DNA from: a virus
Direction: 5' to 3' (one strand)
IMG/VR virus record: IMGVR_UViG_3300001593_000005
Coordinates: 19,244 to 83,243 of that record
Length of the DNA stretch: 64,000 nucleotides
Position 1 is the stretch's first letter; each line of letters begins with the position of its first letter. Shown here piece by piece: positions 32,760 to 40,448 of the stretch. Below the pieces are notes generated by a model. That model had not been told where the DNA came from. It ran no database searches and worked only from the letters and a program-made list of their open reading frames with translations. A program made the translations under genes and the position numbers.

Positions 32760-33278
32760 CTAGTTGCTGGCCTCGTAGTCGTCAATGGTGTAGGTCATGA
32801 CGCCGCGGATCTCTTTCGCCGCCAGGATGGTCGCGTCCGCCGGCTCCTGTGCCCAGGTGATGTCCGGCTGCCCGCCCGAAGGCGCGACCGCAGCACTCAG
32901 GAACCGGCCTCCGTGGGACTTGTCGCCGAGGGGTCCCGCTACCCGCTGCCGCAGCAGCTCCACCGCCGCGTCAAGGTCAGCCTGTGTCTCCGCTGCGATG
33001 CTCGACGAGCCCGGGCTTGACCGCAGGACGGGCCACCGGATGTCGAGCCGCATCTCGTAGCGGGGCCGGGTCCGCTGGTTCGCGGGCCGGATGTTCTTCC
33101 ATCCCGGTTCGCGGGTGACGTAGATCGCTGCCTGCTGGGTCCGGGTCGCTGCCGCGTTCGTGTAGGCGGCGATGATCAGCCACGGGCCCCCGGCAGTGGA
33201 CGGCAGGAACGGGAGGGAGTCACCTGAGGTGGTGTTCAGCCACGCTGTCTCGCGGGCAACGGCTGTGGCAGTGGACAC
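32760..33278 (-). CDS. Tail terminator or head completion protein
   Basis: 172 residues from GTG 33278. The sequence has mixed strands and helices (PWLIIAAYTNAAATRTQQAA, YEMRLDIRWPVLRSS, DLDAAVELLRQRVAG) and ends GVMTYTIDDYEASN. Length, composition and position between head-tail connector and tail tube genes fit a tail terminator or completion protein. Assignment is by synteny. Confidence 0.55.
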   Translation of the reverse strand: MSTATAVARETAWLNTTSGDSLPFLPSTAGGPWLIIAAYTNAAATRTQQAAIYVTREPGWKNIRPANQRTRPRYEMRLDIRWPVLRSSPGSSSIAAETQADLDAAVELLRQRVAGPLGDKSHGGRFLSAAVAPSGGQPDITWAQEPADATILAAKEIRGVMTYTIDDYEASN

Positions 33279-33297
33279 GTGAACGCCCCCGTCCCGG

Positions 33298-33402
33298 TCA
33301 GCGCCTGTGCTTCCTCGCCGCCGTCTTCTTCGGCTTGGCTGCCTTCACTGTCTTCACCGTGGCCTTGCGTACCTTGCCGCGTGCACGGCGTGCCGTCGCC
33401 AT
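33298..33402 (-). CDS. 34-residue basic, histone H1-like peptide
   Basis: ATG 33402 to TGA 33298, with GAGAGGGG at a good distance. The peptide is almost half Lys and Arg (MATARRARGKVRKATVKTVK, then AAKPKKTAARKHRR), like a histone H1 C-terminal tail or protamine. It lies on the late strand between head completion genes, 19 bases upstream of the gene starting at 33278. It could bind packaged DNA, but expression needs proof. Confidence 0.55.
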   Translation of the reverse strand: MATARRARGKVRKATVKTVKAAKPKKTAARKHRR

Positions 33403-33433
33403 GACCGGCCACCCCTCTCACCGGGCGGATGCC

Positions 33434-33439
33434 TAGGAT
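33434..33439 (+). promoter_or_regulatory. -10-like hexamer of a leaderless promoter
   Basis: TAGGAT matches TANNNT and ends six bases (GGCGGG) before ATG 33446. Confidence 0.5.
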
Positions 33440-33445
33440 GGCGGG

Positions 33446-33940
33446 ATGGGACTGACCCGGAGCGAGAGAGATGCGGGACTGCAGGCCCTGTATGACCAGG
33501 TCCCTGCGATCCCGGACTGTGACGGCAGCTGCTGGACGACGTGCGGGCCGATCGAGATGTCGGACCGGGAACGGCAGCGGATCCGGGAGGCCGGGTTGCG
33601 GATCACCCCGTACCGGGAGGCGCTCGCCACCGGCGGGAAGTTCACGTGCGACGCCCTCTCCAGCGGGAAGGAGTGCGCAGTCTACAGGCCGCTGATCTGC
33701 CGGCTGTGGGGGGCGTCGGAGGGCTTGCGGTGCGTGTACGGGTGCGTCCCCGAGGGCGGCTGGCTTCCCGATGCCGAGATGTTCCGGCTCCTCGCCGAGG
33801 CGGCCCGGGTCGGCGGCGGGCCGCCGATGCGGATCCCGGGCGACGCGGAGATCCGCCGTATCGCTGGACGCGCCCAGGCCCTGGACGAGGCGATCGCCGC
33901 CCGTGCTGTCCCGGCCGCGTTCCGGCGCCGCAGTGAGTGA
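33446..33940 (+). CDS. YkgJ-like Cys-cluster (metal-binding) protein
   Basis: 164 residues. Eight Cys residues include CDGSCWTTC near the N-terminus, C in FTCDALSSGKEC, C in RPLICRLWG and GLRCVYGC. The pattern resembles the YkgJ CxxCxxC zinc/iron-binding family. Helices rich in Ala and Arg follow (AEMFRLLAEAARVGG, AEIRRIAGRAQALDEAIAAR). The role is unknown. The gene is the first of a plus-strand group within the head module and appears leaderless. Confidence 0.65.
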   Translation: MGLTRSERDAGLQALYDQVPAIPDCDGSCWTTCGPIEMSDRERQRIREAGLRITPYREALATGGKFTCDALSSGKECAVYRPLICRLWGASEGLRCVYGCVPEGGWLPDAEMFRLLAEAARVGGGPPMRIPGDAEIRRIAGRAQALDEAIAARAVPAAFRRRSE

Positions 33941-34298
33941 CATCGCGGCGAGGGGCGGGCTGCCGGCGGTCCAGGACACCGCCGGGTACGGGCAGCTGCT
34001 CGGCCAGTACCTCGAGGTGCGTTCGGTATCGCAGGATTTCCAGGCGGCCCGCCCGGCGATGGTGATCACCGGGGCGCTGCGGCCCGCCGCCGGCGTGGAC
34101 GATGCGGGGGCGGTGCGCCGGTCGTTCCTGGACAGCCTCGATGCGGTCCTGGCGATCCTCGCTGAGGCCGGGGCACGGCATTACCATCATCCGGAGCTCA
34201 TCATGCACGGCCAGGCCCTGGTGGACCCGGGACCAGACGGGGAGTTCACGGGGCTGGAGTGCCTGATCCGGATCAGCCTCTACCGGGAGACCACGTGA
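33933..34298 (+). CDS. Unknown helical protein
   Basis: 121 residues from GTG 33933, overlapping the stop of the Cys-rich gene. Helical with an acidic loop (MVITGALRPAAGVDDAGAVRRSF, DSLDAVLAILAEAGARHYHHPEL). No known domain. It is overlapped at its end by the next gene (GTGA). Confidence 0.55.
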   Translation: MSDIAARGGLPAVQDTAGYGQLLGQYLEVRSVSQDFQAARPAMVITGALRPAAGVDDAGAVRRSFLDSLDAVLAILAEAGARHYHHPELIMHGQALVDPGPDGEFTGLECLIRISLYRETT

Positions 34299-34726
34299 TC
34301 CCGGAGCTGGCGCCGGGCGAGGATGAGGAGGCGGAGTTCGCCCGGTATGCCGCCGAGCTGCCCGGCCCGTCGTGCCTGGACGCCTATGAGCTGCTGGTGA
34401 CGGACGGGCGGCGGCGCATGCTGCGGCTGCGGAGGCTGGCGGGCAGCTGGGAGGCGGTCGGGGCGGCGCTGGAGGGTGCGCTGAGGCAGCTGGACCGGGA
34501 ACTGCGGCATGAGGTGCCGGACTGGCCCGGCCTCACCTGGAGATTAGGGCCGCATCCACTGGGCGAGGGCCTTCAGCGCGTCGTTATACAGGACGTCAGG
34601 GTCATGCGGAGTGCCGACCGGCTGGAGCTCACGGGCGATGATGGAGGCGGTCATGTACTTCCCGGCCCGGACAAGATCCGCGGGATAAGGTGCGTACCCG
34701 CCGCCGTAGGTGACCCTGGCCAGTGA
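34295..34726 (+). CDS. Unknown protein with large antisense overlap
   Basis: 143 residues from GTG 34295 (GGGAGA upstream). The first 80 residues are charged and helical (EEAEFARYAAELPGPSCLDA, LRRLAGSWEAVGAALEG). The last 183 bases run antisense through the minus-strand connector gene (34544-35203). The portion beyond about residue 85 may be functionally unimportant. Confidence 0.5.
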   Translation: MIPELAPGEDEEAEFARYAAELPGPSCLDAYELLVTDGRRRMLRLRRLAGSWEAVGAALEGALRQLDRELRHEVPDWPGLTWRLGPHPLGEGLQRVVIQDVRVMRSADRLELTGDDGGGHVLPGPDKIRGIRCVPAAVGDPGQ

Positions 34727-35203
34727 CCCGATGGGGATGTACTGGCCCAGCTGGAACCACACATGCCCGGAGTCTGTCTCGGGGCCGGTGTAGTTCGCTG
34801 CGGTCAGGTCCGTGGATCCGCCGTAGGACCGGACGATGGTGATGCTGACGCTGCCGTAGGCCCACAGGTCGGGGTAGCGGGGTGCGTACTCGTTCAGCCA
34901 CAGGTGCCTCACGAGGGTGGAGGCGCCGAGGGCCTGGGCGTAGGAGCGGCCGAGAGTGCCCTGCAGGTCCATCGGCAGGTTCGCGGCGTCCTGGTACTCG
35001 TCAGGGTCCATGCCCTCGCACCGGTGGGTCTCGGTGAGGGCGGTGAAGGGTGCGAGGCGGCGTCCGCATCCGGATTCGCACTGCCGGGTGGCCTCGGCGA
35101 GCATGTCGGCGAGGGCACCAGGCTTGACCTGGGCGGCGAGGTCCCCGAACGGTCCTTCGGTGAACTGGGCGGCGGTGCACAGGGGGGCAGGACAGTCCGC
35201 CAT
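34544..35203 (-). CDS. Head-tail connector protein
   Basis: 219 residues from ATG 35203. The mostly helical N-terminal half (ALADMLAEATRQCESGCGRRLAPF) and the later beta segment (ARVTYGGGYAPYPADLVRAGKYMTASIIAREL) match gp6-like head-tail adaptor proteins of actinophages. It sits between capsid and head completion genes. The assignment is good by pattern and position. Confidence 0.72.
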   Translation of the reverse strand: MADCPAPLCTAAQFTEGPFGDLAAQVKPGALADMLAEATRQCESGCGRRLAPFTALTETHRCEGMDPDEYQDAANLPMDLQGTLGRSYAQALGASTLVRHLWLNEYAPRYPDLWAYGSVSITIVRSYGGSTDLTAANYTGPETDSGHVWFQLGQYIPIGSLARVTYGGGYAPYPADLVRAGKYMTASIIARELQPVGTPHDPDVLYNDALKALAQWMRP

Positions 35204-35339
35204 CGTGACCCCCTGTCACGGTATGGTCACGACTGCGGGGTAAGCGTGCATGCGGCAGCGGCCACGCCATAACCTGCTACCCGGGCAGGAGGAGACTGGC
35301 GTCCTTCCTGCCGCGCGGGTGCTGGGGGGAGTCCAGCCC

Positions 35340-35376
35340 GTGCCCTCCGCCGGTATCAGGAGCGGGCGGAGGGCAC
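35340..35376. repeat. 12-bp perfect inverted repeat (hairpin)
   Basis: GTGCCCTCCGCC (35340-35351) is complementary to GGCGGAGGGCAC (35365-35376) with a 13-base loop. It lies in the only sizeable gene-poor gap of the head module and just before an AAGGAGG sequence at 35391-35397 on the plus strand. It could terminate minus-strand transcription or form part of a leader. Confidence 0.5.
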
Positions 35377-35401
35377 ACCGCACCCCCCTCAAGGAGGCGG
35401 C

Positions 35402-35668
35402 GTGCCAGTCGGCCAGCGGACCTGGACCCCCCGAAGTCAGGGAATTCCGGCTGCGTCAGGTCCGGGAACACGTCCTGGTCCTCGCAGGCCTGCCAGTCTC
35501 GGCGAGCTCAACAGCGCACTCGTGACACAGGGCCGGGCCGCCGCACCGGGCCAGCGCACCGTCCGGCCGTGGCGTGACGTGGCCATGGCCGCCCAGCACC
35601 GGCTTACTTCCCGGTTCCGGGCTTGGCGGCGGCCCGCCTCTTCGGTGCCGGCTCTGTCACCGCGTTGA
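35402..35668 (+). CDS. Doubtful small plus-strand ORF
   Basis: 88 codons from GTG 35402, four bases after a near-ideal AAGGAGG. The product is Arg/Pro/Ala-rich without recognisable structure, and its end overlaps the minus-strand gene at 35604. The ribosome site is the only real support. A 64-codon minus-strand frame (35277-35471) covers part of the same gap and is equally doubtful. Confidence 0.25.
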   Translation: MPVGQRTWTPRSQGIPAASGPGTRPGPRRPASLGELNSALVTQGRAAAPGQRTVRPWRDVAMAAQHRLTSRFRAWRRPASSVPALSPR

Positions 35669-35903
35669 CCGGTGCCGGGGAAGGCTCGGTCACCTCGGAG
35701 CGGCCTGCCGCCGGCTCGGTAACCTCCGGGTCGTCCGGTTCCGTTTCCGGCTTCTTCTCGGGGATGACCTCGGTGAACCGGGCCGGGTCGATCCGGAGGA
35801 GGTCGGCTGCTTCCTGCGCCGTGACCTCAGCGACGGAGCCCGCAAGCGGCCAGGTGGTCCCGTACGAGGACGCGCCGGGCACGGTGGATCGAATGAACGG
35901 CAT
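35604..35903 (-). CDS. Small head protein with acidic Pro-rich tail
   Basis: 99 residues from ATG 35903. The start MPFIRSTVPGASSYGTTWPL and the short segment VTAQEAADLLRIDPARFTEV are characteristic of a small actinophage head-module protein. The rest is disordered (Pro/Glu/Ala) and ends in basic residues. Located downstream of the capsid gene. Confidence 0.7.
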   Translation of the reverse strand: MPFIRSTVPGASSYGTTWPLAGSVAEVTAQEAADLLRIDPARFTEVIPEKKPETEPDDPEVTEPAAGRSEVTEPSPAPVNAVTEPAPKRRAAAKPGTGK

Positions 35904-36043
35904 GCCGTTACCAGCACTTTCTCACGTAAAGGGGGGGTGCGGCCGGTGCCCCGGCTGTGCGCTCCGGGGCACCGGCGGCCGGGCAAGCATAATCCCGGTG
36001 CCCGCCAGGGCTACGGCACGGTGAAGGGTGGCGTGAGGACAGG

Positions 36044-36598
36044 TCAGAACAGGGAGGGCTGGGCTGCTGCACGCTGGGCGGGTACGGCGGCTGCTATCTC
36101 CAGGTCGCCGTGCCAGGCGCGGATCCGCTCGCATTTGGCCCGCAGCCGCTCCTGGTCCGCATCCCACACCGGGACCAGCCCGGTGCCGTCGGCCGGCCAC
36201 AGCATCGCGGTTTTCCGGCGCCGGCACCGGTCCGTGTTCTCCCGGTGCGTGACCGGCTCAGTGCACCACGGCCCGACATGCCGGCGGTGCGGATCCCCGG
36301 CACCGCCACGGCACTGCAGGTCCGCGGTGTGGCACAGGTGATCCATCTGCAGCCCGGCAGGGATCGGGACGAAGAAATGCTCCCAGGCGACCCGGTGCGC
36401 GAGCAGTTTCCGCCCGCCGAGGGTGAAGGTGCCGTAGCCGCCCTTGTTGACCCCGGCGGTCCAGATCCAGCATCCGTCAGGGAGTATCTCTACCTTGGCC
36501 AGGAATCTGGCAAGGGTCCTGTCGTCCGTTGCGATCTGCCCCGTCTGCCCCGTCTGGGCGGTGCCCCGTCCCCTAGGAGTGGGTTCACCACGTTCCAG
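36044..36598 (-). CDS. HNH homing-type endonuclease without standard start codon
   Basis: The frame contains a complete HNH domain of the phage homing type: DGCWIWTAGVNKGGYGTF, KLLAHRVAWEHFF, LQMDHLCHTADLQCRGGAG and EPVTHRENTDR, then a helical C-terminus with WPADGTGLVPVWDADQERL. No ATG, GTG or TTG lies in frame between an upstream stop at about 36632 and this core. The CTG at 36598 is therefore given as a tentative start; it lies inside a strong hairpin. The ATG at 36346 is internal to the HNH motif. Alternatives are translation by an unusual start, a frameshift near the 9-base tandem repeat at about 36535-36556, or a decayed gene. Confidence 0.65.
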   Translation of the reverse strand: MERGEPTPRGRGTAQTGQTGQIATDDRTLARFLAKVEILPDGCWIWTAGVNKGGYGTFTLGGRKLLAHRVAWEHFFVPIPAGLQMDHLCHTADLQCRGGAGDPHRRHVGPWCTEPVTHRENTDRCRRRKTAMLWPADGTGLVPVWDADQERLRAKCERIRAWHGDLEIAAAVPAQRAAAQPSLF

Positions 36599-36607
36599 GG
36601 GACGGGG
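36564..36607. terminator. Hairpin downstream of the capsid gene
   Basis: CCCCGTCCCCT (36564-36574) is perfectly complementary to AGGGGACGGGG (36597-36607), with a 22-base loop. On the minus strand it follows the major capsid gene stop (36694) by 87 bases and covers the 5' end of the HNH frame. It may terminate most transcripts or hide the HNH start. Confidence 0.55.
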
Positions 36608-36693
36608 TACCGCTATGTCCGGGACATCCTACCAGGGTTGCCGGTTCTGTGTTCACATCGAACGAAGCACCATCGTTGCTGGTAGAAGACCTT

Positions 36694-38067
36694 TCAGACC
36701 GCGACTCCGACCCGGCTTAGCCTGCCCAGATAACGAGTGGCCCGGGTCGCGAGGCACATATCCCCGATCAGCGCATACGGCAGCGTGTCCGGTGCGCTCG
36801 TGGTGGGATACACGTCCACAGGCATGCAGTCGCGCACCCAGGGGCGGATGATGTTGTTCCGGTCCCGGGATACCAGGTAGATGTTCTCCAGGCCGCTGGC
36901 GAGCGGGTACATCCCGGTGTTGGTGCCGTAGTACTGGATCGGCAGGGTCGCCGGGACCGTCGCGCCGTTCTGCGGGACCAGGGCCGCGCCGGTGTCGATG
37001 ATCGACGTGGTGGTGTAGGGGGTGACCCCGTCGGACTGCAGCGCGAACGCCGCGTCGACATACCCCAGGAACGTCTCACCGCCGGATGCGGTACCGCGGT
37101 ACACCTTGTAGGTGATCGCGGCCTGGGAGTCCTGGCCGGTCGGTGCCGAGAACGACAGGGTGATCGTGCTCGTTGCCGTCCCGGACCCGGATTCCTGCGA
37201 CACTTCCGCGCAGGGCAGGATCTCACCCTGACGGGCGATGACCGGGGAGATCTTGTAGTAGTACGTCGTCGACGCCGCGATGGAACCGCCGGTGGTCGCG
37301 GTCGTGGTCGTGACCGCGCCCATGGCATAGTTCCGGCTGGACAGGAAGCTCGTCTTGACCAGGGGAATGTCGCGGTAGGACGGGACGAGGAGACCAGCCT
37401 CGATCTCCACCTTGTCGTTGAACCGCTGCTGGTTCAGGAGCAGCTGCGCCACCTTGGAATGCGCGGTGTTCGACGCGACGATCATCCACGAGTCGTCGAA
37501 CACGCTCATGGCGGCGTTCGACTCCACCATGTCGATCAGCTCATCGAAATGCGCGAGGGTCAGGGAGTTGCCGCCCTTGTCGATGGCGTTCTGGTACGCG
37601 CCGGAGTACTGGCTGATCTGGGTGTCGAACCCGTCGAACTGCGGGTGGGCGCCGTTGAGGGTGGATGCGGCGTTACCCCAGCAGATCGCGGTTTCCGCGT
37701 CCCAGTAGTAGCCCCGGATGGAGCCCTCGATTTCCGTCTGGCGCAGGTCCCCGATGACCTGCTGGGTGACTTCCTGCGCGAACCCGGTCACGGCACCCAC
37801 GACCTGCAGGTGAGCCATGTTGAACGAGTTCTGCACGAACGTCGAGTTGGTGACGGGCTGCGCGCCGCCGTCCTGGACGAAGCCGCCGTTGGCGACCTGG
37901 GTCCGCTGGTTGAAGTAGTACGTGTTCGATCCCCACCGCTGCGCCGGGATGGCGCGTACCAGGGGCGCGTAGCGGCGCTGGTACTCCAGGAGGATGGGGT
38001 CGATGATCTTGGGGATAAGGGCGGACGCGCCTGCGGCGGTCAGTGCTTCCCTGAGTTCGGAACTCAC
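36694..38067 (-). CDS. Major capsid protein (HK97 fold) with inserted Ig-like domain
   Basis: 457 residues from GTG 38067, preceded by GGAGAGGAAA. The N-terminal arm and E-loop-like region (IPAQRWGSNTYYFNQRTQVANG), the long spine helix region (GNSLTLAHFDELIDMVESNA, DDSWMIVASNTAHSKVAQLL) and the C-terminal A-domain (YPLASGLENIYLVSRDRNNI) fit an HK97-type capsid subunit. Residues about 248-345 form a fibronectin/Ig-like insertion (AASTTYYYKISPVIARQGE, AITYKVYRGTASGGETFLGY), probably exposed on the capsid surface. Flanked by the protease/scaffold fusion and the connector genes. Confidence 0.88.
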   Translation of the reverse strand: MSSELREALTAAGASALIPKIIDPILLEYQRRYAPLVRAIPAQRWGSNTYYFNQRTQVANGGFVQDGGAQPVTNSTFVQNSFNMAHLQVVGAVTGFAQEVTQQVIGDLRQTEIEGSIRGYYWDAETAICWGNAASTLNGAHPQFDGFDTQISQYSGAYQNAIDKGGNSLTLAHFDELIDMVESNAAMSVFDDSWMIVASNTAHSKVAQLLLNQQRFNDKVEIEAGLLVPSYRDIPLVKTSFLSSRNYAMGAVTTTTATTGGSIAASTTYYYKISPVIARQGEILPCAEVSQESGSGTATSTITLSFSAPTGQDSQAAITYKVYRGTASGGETFLGYVDAAFALQSDGVTPYTTTSIIDTGAALVPQNGATVPATLPIQYYGTNTGMYPLASGLENIYLVSRDRNNIIRPWVRDCMPVDVYPTTSAPDTLPYALIGDMCLATRATRYLGRLSRVGVAV

Positions 38068-38095
38068 GGCGGTTTTCCTCTCCGGGCATGAGAAA

Positions 38096-38123
38096 AGCCC
38101 CGGCGCGGTAGTGCGCAGGGGCT
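38096..38123 (-). terminator. Terminator-like hairpin with U-tract in the capsid leader
   Basis: Read on the minus strand, AGCCCC (38123-38118) pairs with GGGGCT (38101-38096), with an inner GCGC/GCGC helix, and four Us follow. It lies 30 bases before the capsid start codon, so it may act as an attenuator or an mRNA 5' stabiliser. Confidence 0.5.
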
Positions 38124-38218
38124 AGACCATTGCTGCCGGATCGGCACCAGGCAGAGCTCATGCCTGCTGGCGGTCAGGAGTTACACAGATCGGTAAAAGC
38201 GGGGGTGCTGGTGGTGGT

Positions 38219-38265
38219 TTCCCCGGTGCCCGGCCGTGACAGTGCCAGGCACCGGCACCGGGGAA
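38219..38265 (-). terminator. Hairpin between protease and capsid genes
   Basis: TTCCCCGGTGCC (38219-38230) pairs perfectly with GGCACCGGGGAA (38254-38265); the 23-base loop can pair further. It lies 22 bases after the protease stop on the minus strand. The 219-base gap up to the capsid gene contains this and a second hairpin, which could decouple capsid from protease expression. Confidence 0.6.
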
Positions 38266-38286
38266 CGCCTCCGGCCGGGGCCGGGG

Positions 38287-40407
38287 TCAGGCAGCCGGGC
38301 GGGACTTGTCCCGGAAGACATGGCCGAGCATCACGGTCCCGGCATGCTGGGTCCACTCGCTCTTGGTCATCTCGTGCGGTGCCTTGTCCGGGAAGGTGGC
38401 CGGCATCCCGTGCGCGTTCAGGCCCTCCTCCGGAGGGGTCTTCGCGGTGTGCTCGCTCACCGCGCCGCCCGCGGCCAGGCCCTTGCGGGCACCGAGGCCG
38501 CCCGGCTGCTGGGTGAGCCGCTGGACTTCCTCGGTGACGCGCTCGCTGACGAGCCGGCCGATCCGCTCCGCCTCGGTTTCCGTGACCGCCGCCGCGGCGG
38601 CTGGTGCCGGGTCGGCTGCGGGGGCGGGGGCGGGCGCCGCCGCGGGCGCGGACTCCTGCGCCGGGGCCACGGGCGCCGGCCCGCGGGCTGCGGCGAGGAG
38701 CTGCGCGAACTGGTCACTGGTCAGCGTCACAGCTGCTGGTGCCGCTGTCTCCGTGGTGGCCGGGGCTGGGTCGGTGGTTGGGGCAGCGGTCTGCCCGGCC
38801 GCCTCACTGGTGGGCTCGCTCACAGCGGGCTCCTCTCCTTCGGGGGTGGCGGCGGCCGGATCGGGCGCCGGGGTATCGGTGGACTCTGCCGGGGGATCCG
38901 GCTCCGGGCCCTCGTCCGGGGCGGTCTCCGCCGCGCCGGCTGGCCCGGTCCCGTCCGGGCCTGCCGGTACCGGTGCAGGCTGCCCGGCCGGGGGTTCCGC
39001 CGGGGGTTCCGCCGGGGGCAGGCCGATCCCGGCCCGGAACTGGTTCAGGGTCCAGTCGCCGGACCGTTCACGGAGCTCACGGAACGTCGCCAGGTTCGCC
39101 GCGTCCTCCGCCGGCTCAGCGGGTGCGTCACCGTTGGGGTCGGAGTTCGGTCCGACGCCGGGCACGTCGACGTCACCGTCCATGTCGGGGTCGAGGGCGG
39201 CCAGTGCCTTGCAGGCGGCGTCCGCGGCGGCGCGGAGGATGACGTCCAGGTCGGCGGGGTCCATGCAGTACGACGACAGGTCCATGGTGACCGGTCCGTT
39301 CGACGCACGGACACACCACGAGCCCGCGGTGGACGGGTTCCCGCCCATCCACTCGGTGACCGCCTCGGAGACCTGCCAGGCAGGGGCGATCGTCCAGCCC
39401 TCAGCGGCGACGGTGACACCGAAGCCCTTGAGGGCCTTGATGATGCGGCCCTTGACCCGCTTCAGCTGCGCCGGGGTGTACGCCTTGGCGTTGTCACCCT
39501 GATTGATGAAGGACCACGCCGCTTTCGCTAGAACTTTCGAAGACACGTCGTAGCGCTGCTTCTTGTCCGCCTGATAGCCAGGGTCGGCCCAGACGTGGCC
39601 GGCACCGGACAGGCCAGAGTCCCGCTTGCCCATCGGCACCGTCGCCGAGGCCTCGGCCAGGCCGTTGCGGAGCACCGGGACAGGCTCGGCTGCGAGCAGG
39701 TCCCGGTAGGCAGCGGCGAGCCCGGCGAGAGCCGCTGCCGCTTTCGGATCGGCCGCGGCGATCCCTTCCGCCAGTCCGGTGGCGAGGGCCGCCCCGGGCC
39801 CGGGGGTTTCCTCGGTGAATGTCACCAGTGCCTCCGGGGCTGTCTCGGTGATGAGCACGCGGTCATCGGTTTCCGCCGTCTCGGTGGCGCCGCCGGCTGT
39901 GTCCTTCGCCCAGGCGAACGCGTCGATCCTGGCGCCCGGAACCCCCGGTGACTTCGTGTAGTCAATTCCGTACAGATTGAGATCGTCGGCGACCTCGACC
40001 GGCGACCCATCCGGTCCTGTCTCGCGGCGGACCTTCCCCACCCACGCACCCCGGATCGAGGTGTTCCGCAGGTAGGCGGGCCGGCCGTCGCTGGTGTCGA
40101 CCAGGGCGGCGATCGTCCGGCCATGCTCGGTGTCGGCGATGTCCGCGGTGTACCGGGCTGACCCGTCCTCGGCGAGGGTCATCGAGGTGACCCGCCCCGT
40201 GATCCTGGTCGAGTCATCCTCGGCCGCGTGATGAGTCAGGTTCGTCAGCGGCTCCTGCTGGCCGGTGAGATACATGCCCTCGCCGCTGATCTGCTCCTGT
40301 GCCCGTGCGACCATCCGGGCGATCGCCTCACGGGTGTACAGGCGCCGGTTCAGGGAGACGCCGGGGACCAGCGCCACACCGCTGACGGTTGCTATGCGCC
40401 GTGCCAC
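38287..40407 (-). CDS. Capsid maturation protease fused to scaffold, with DUF6582 domain
   Basis: 706 residues. The N-terminal ~190 residues (VALVPGVSLNRRLYTREAIA, LTNLTHHAAEDDSTRITGRV, LNLYGIDYTKSPGVPGARI) match a phage prohead protease region. Next, residues about 265-320 form a DUF6582-like domain (WADPGYQADKKQRYDVSSKV, KGRIIKALKGFG). A segment SGDWTLNQFRAGIGLPP resembles part of the portal C-terminus. A long Ala/Pro/Glu-rich low-complexity stretch and a helical C-terminus look like a scaffold. The gene precedes the capsid gene as expected. Confidence 0.8.
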   Translation of the reverse strand: MARRIATVSGVALVPGVSLNRRLYTREAIARMVARAQEQISGEGMYLTGQQEPLTNLTHHAAEDDSTRITGRVTSMTLAEDGSARYTADIADTEHGRTIAALVDTSDGRPAYLRNTSIRGAWVGKVRRETGPDGSPVEVADDLNLYGIDYTKSPGVPGARIDAFAWAKDTAGGATETAETDDRVLITETAPEALVTFTEETPGPGAALATGLAEGIAAADPKAAAALAGLAAAYRDLLAAEPVPVLRNGLAEASATVPMGKRDSGLSGAGHVWADPGYQADKKQRYDVSSKVLAKAAWSFINQGDNAKAYTPAQLKRVKGRIIKALKGFGVTVAAEGWTIAPAWQVSEAVTEWMGGNPSTAGSWCVRASNGPVTMDLSSYCMDPADLDVILRAAADAACKALAALDPDMDGDVDVPGVGPNSDPNGDAPAEPAEDAANLATFRELRERSGDWTLNQFRAGIGLPPAEPPAEPPAGQPAPVPAGPDGTGPAGAAETAPDEGPEPDPPAESTDTPAPDPAAATPEGEEPAVSEPTSEAAGQTAAPTTDPAPATTETAAPAAVTLTSDQFAQLLAAARGPAPVAPAQESAPAAAPAPAPAADPAPAAAAAVTETEAERIGRLVSERVTEEVQRLTQQPGGLGARKGLAAGGAVSEHTAKTPPEEGLNAHGMPATFPDKAPHEMTKSEWTQHAGTVMLGHVFRDKSRPAA

Positions 40408-40448
40408 CGGCGTACCTCCTCTGCTTCGTCCTCTTGGTCCGGGCCGGG

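Noticed and set aside
36044-36346. HNH gene starting at ATG 36346
   Set aside because: This ATG lies within the conserved QMDHLCH motif; the domain clearly extends about 75 residues upstream.
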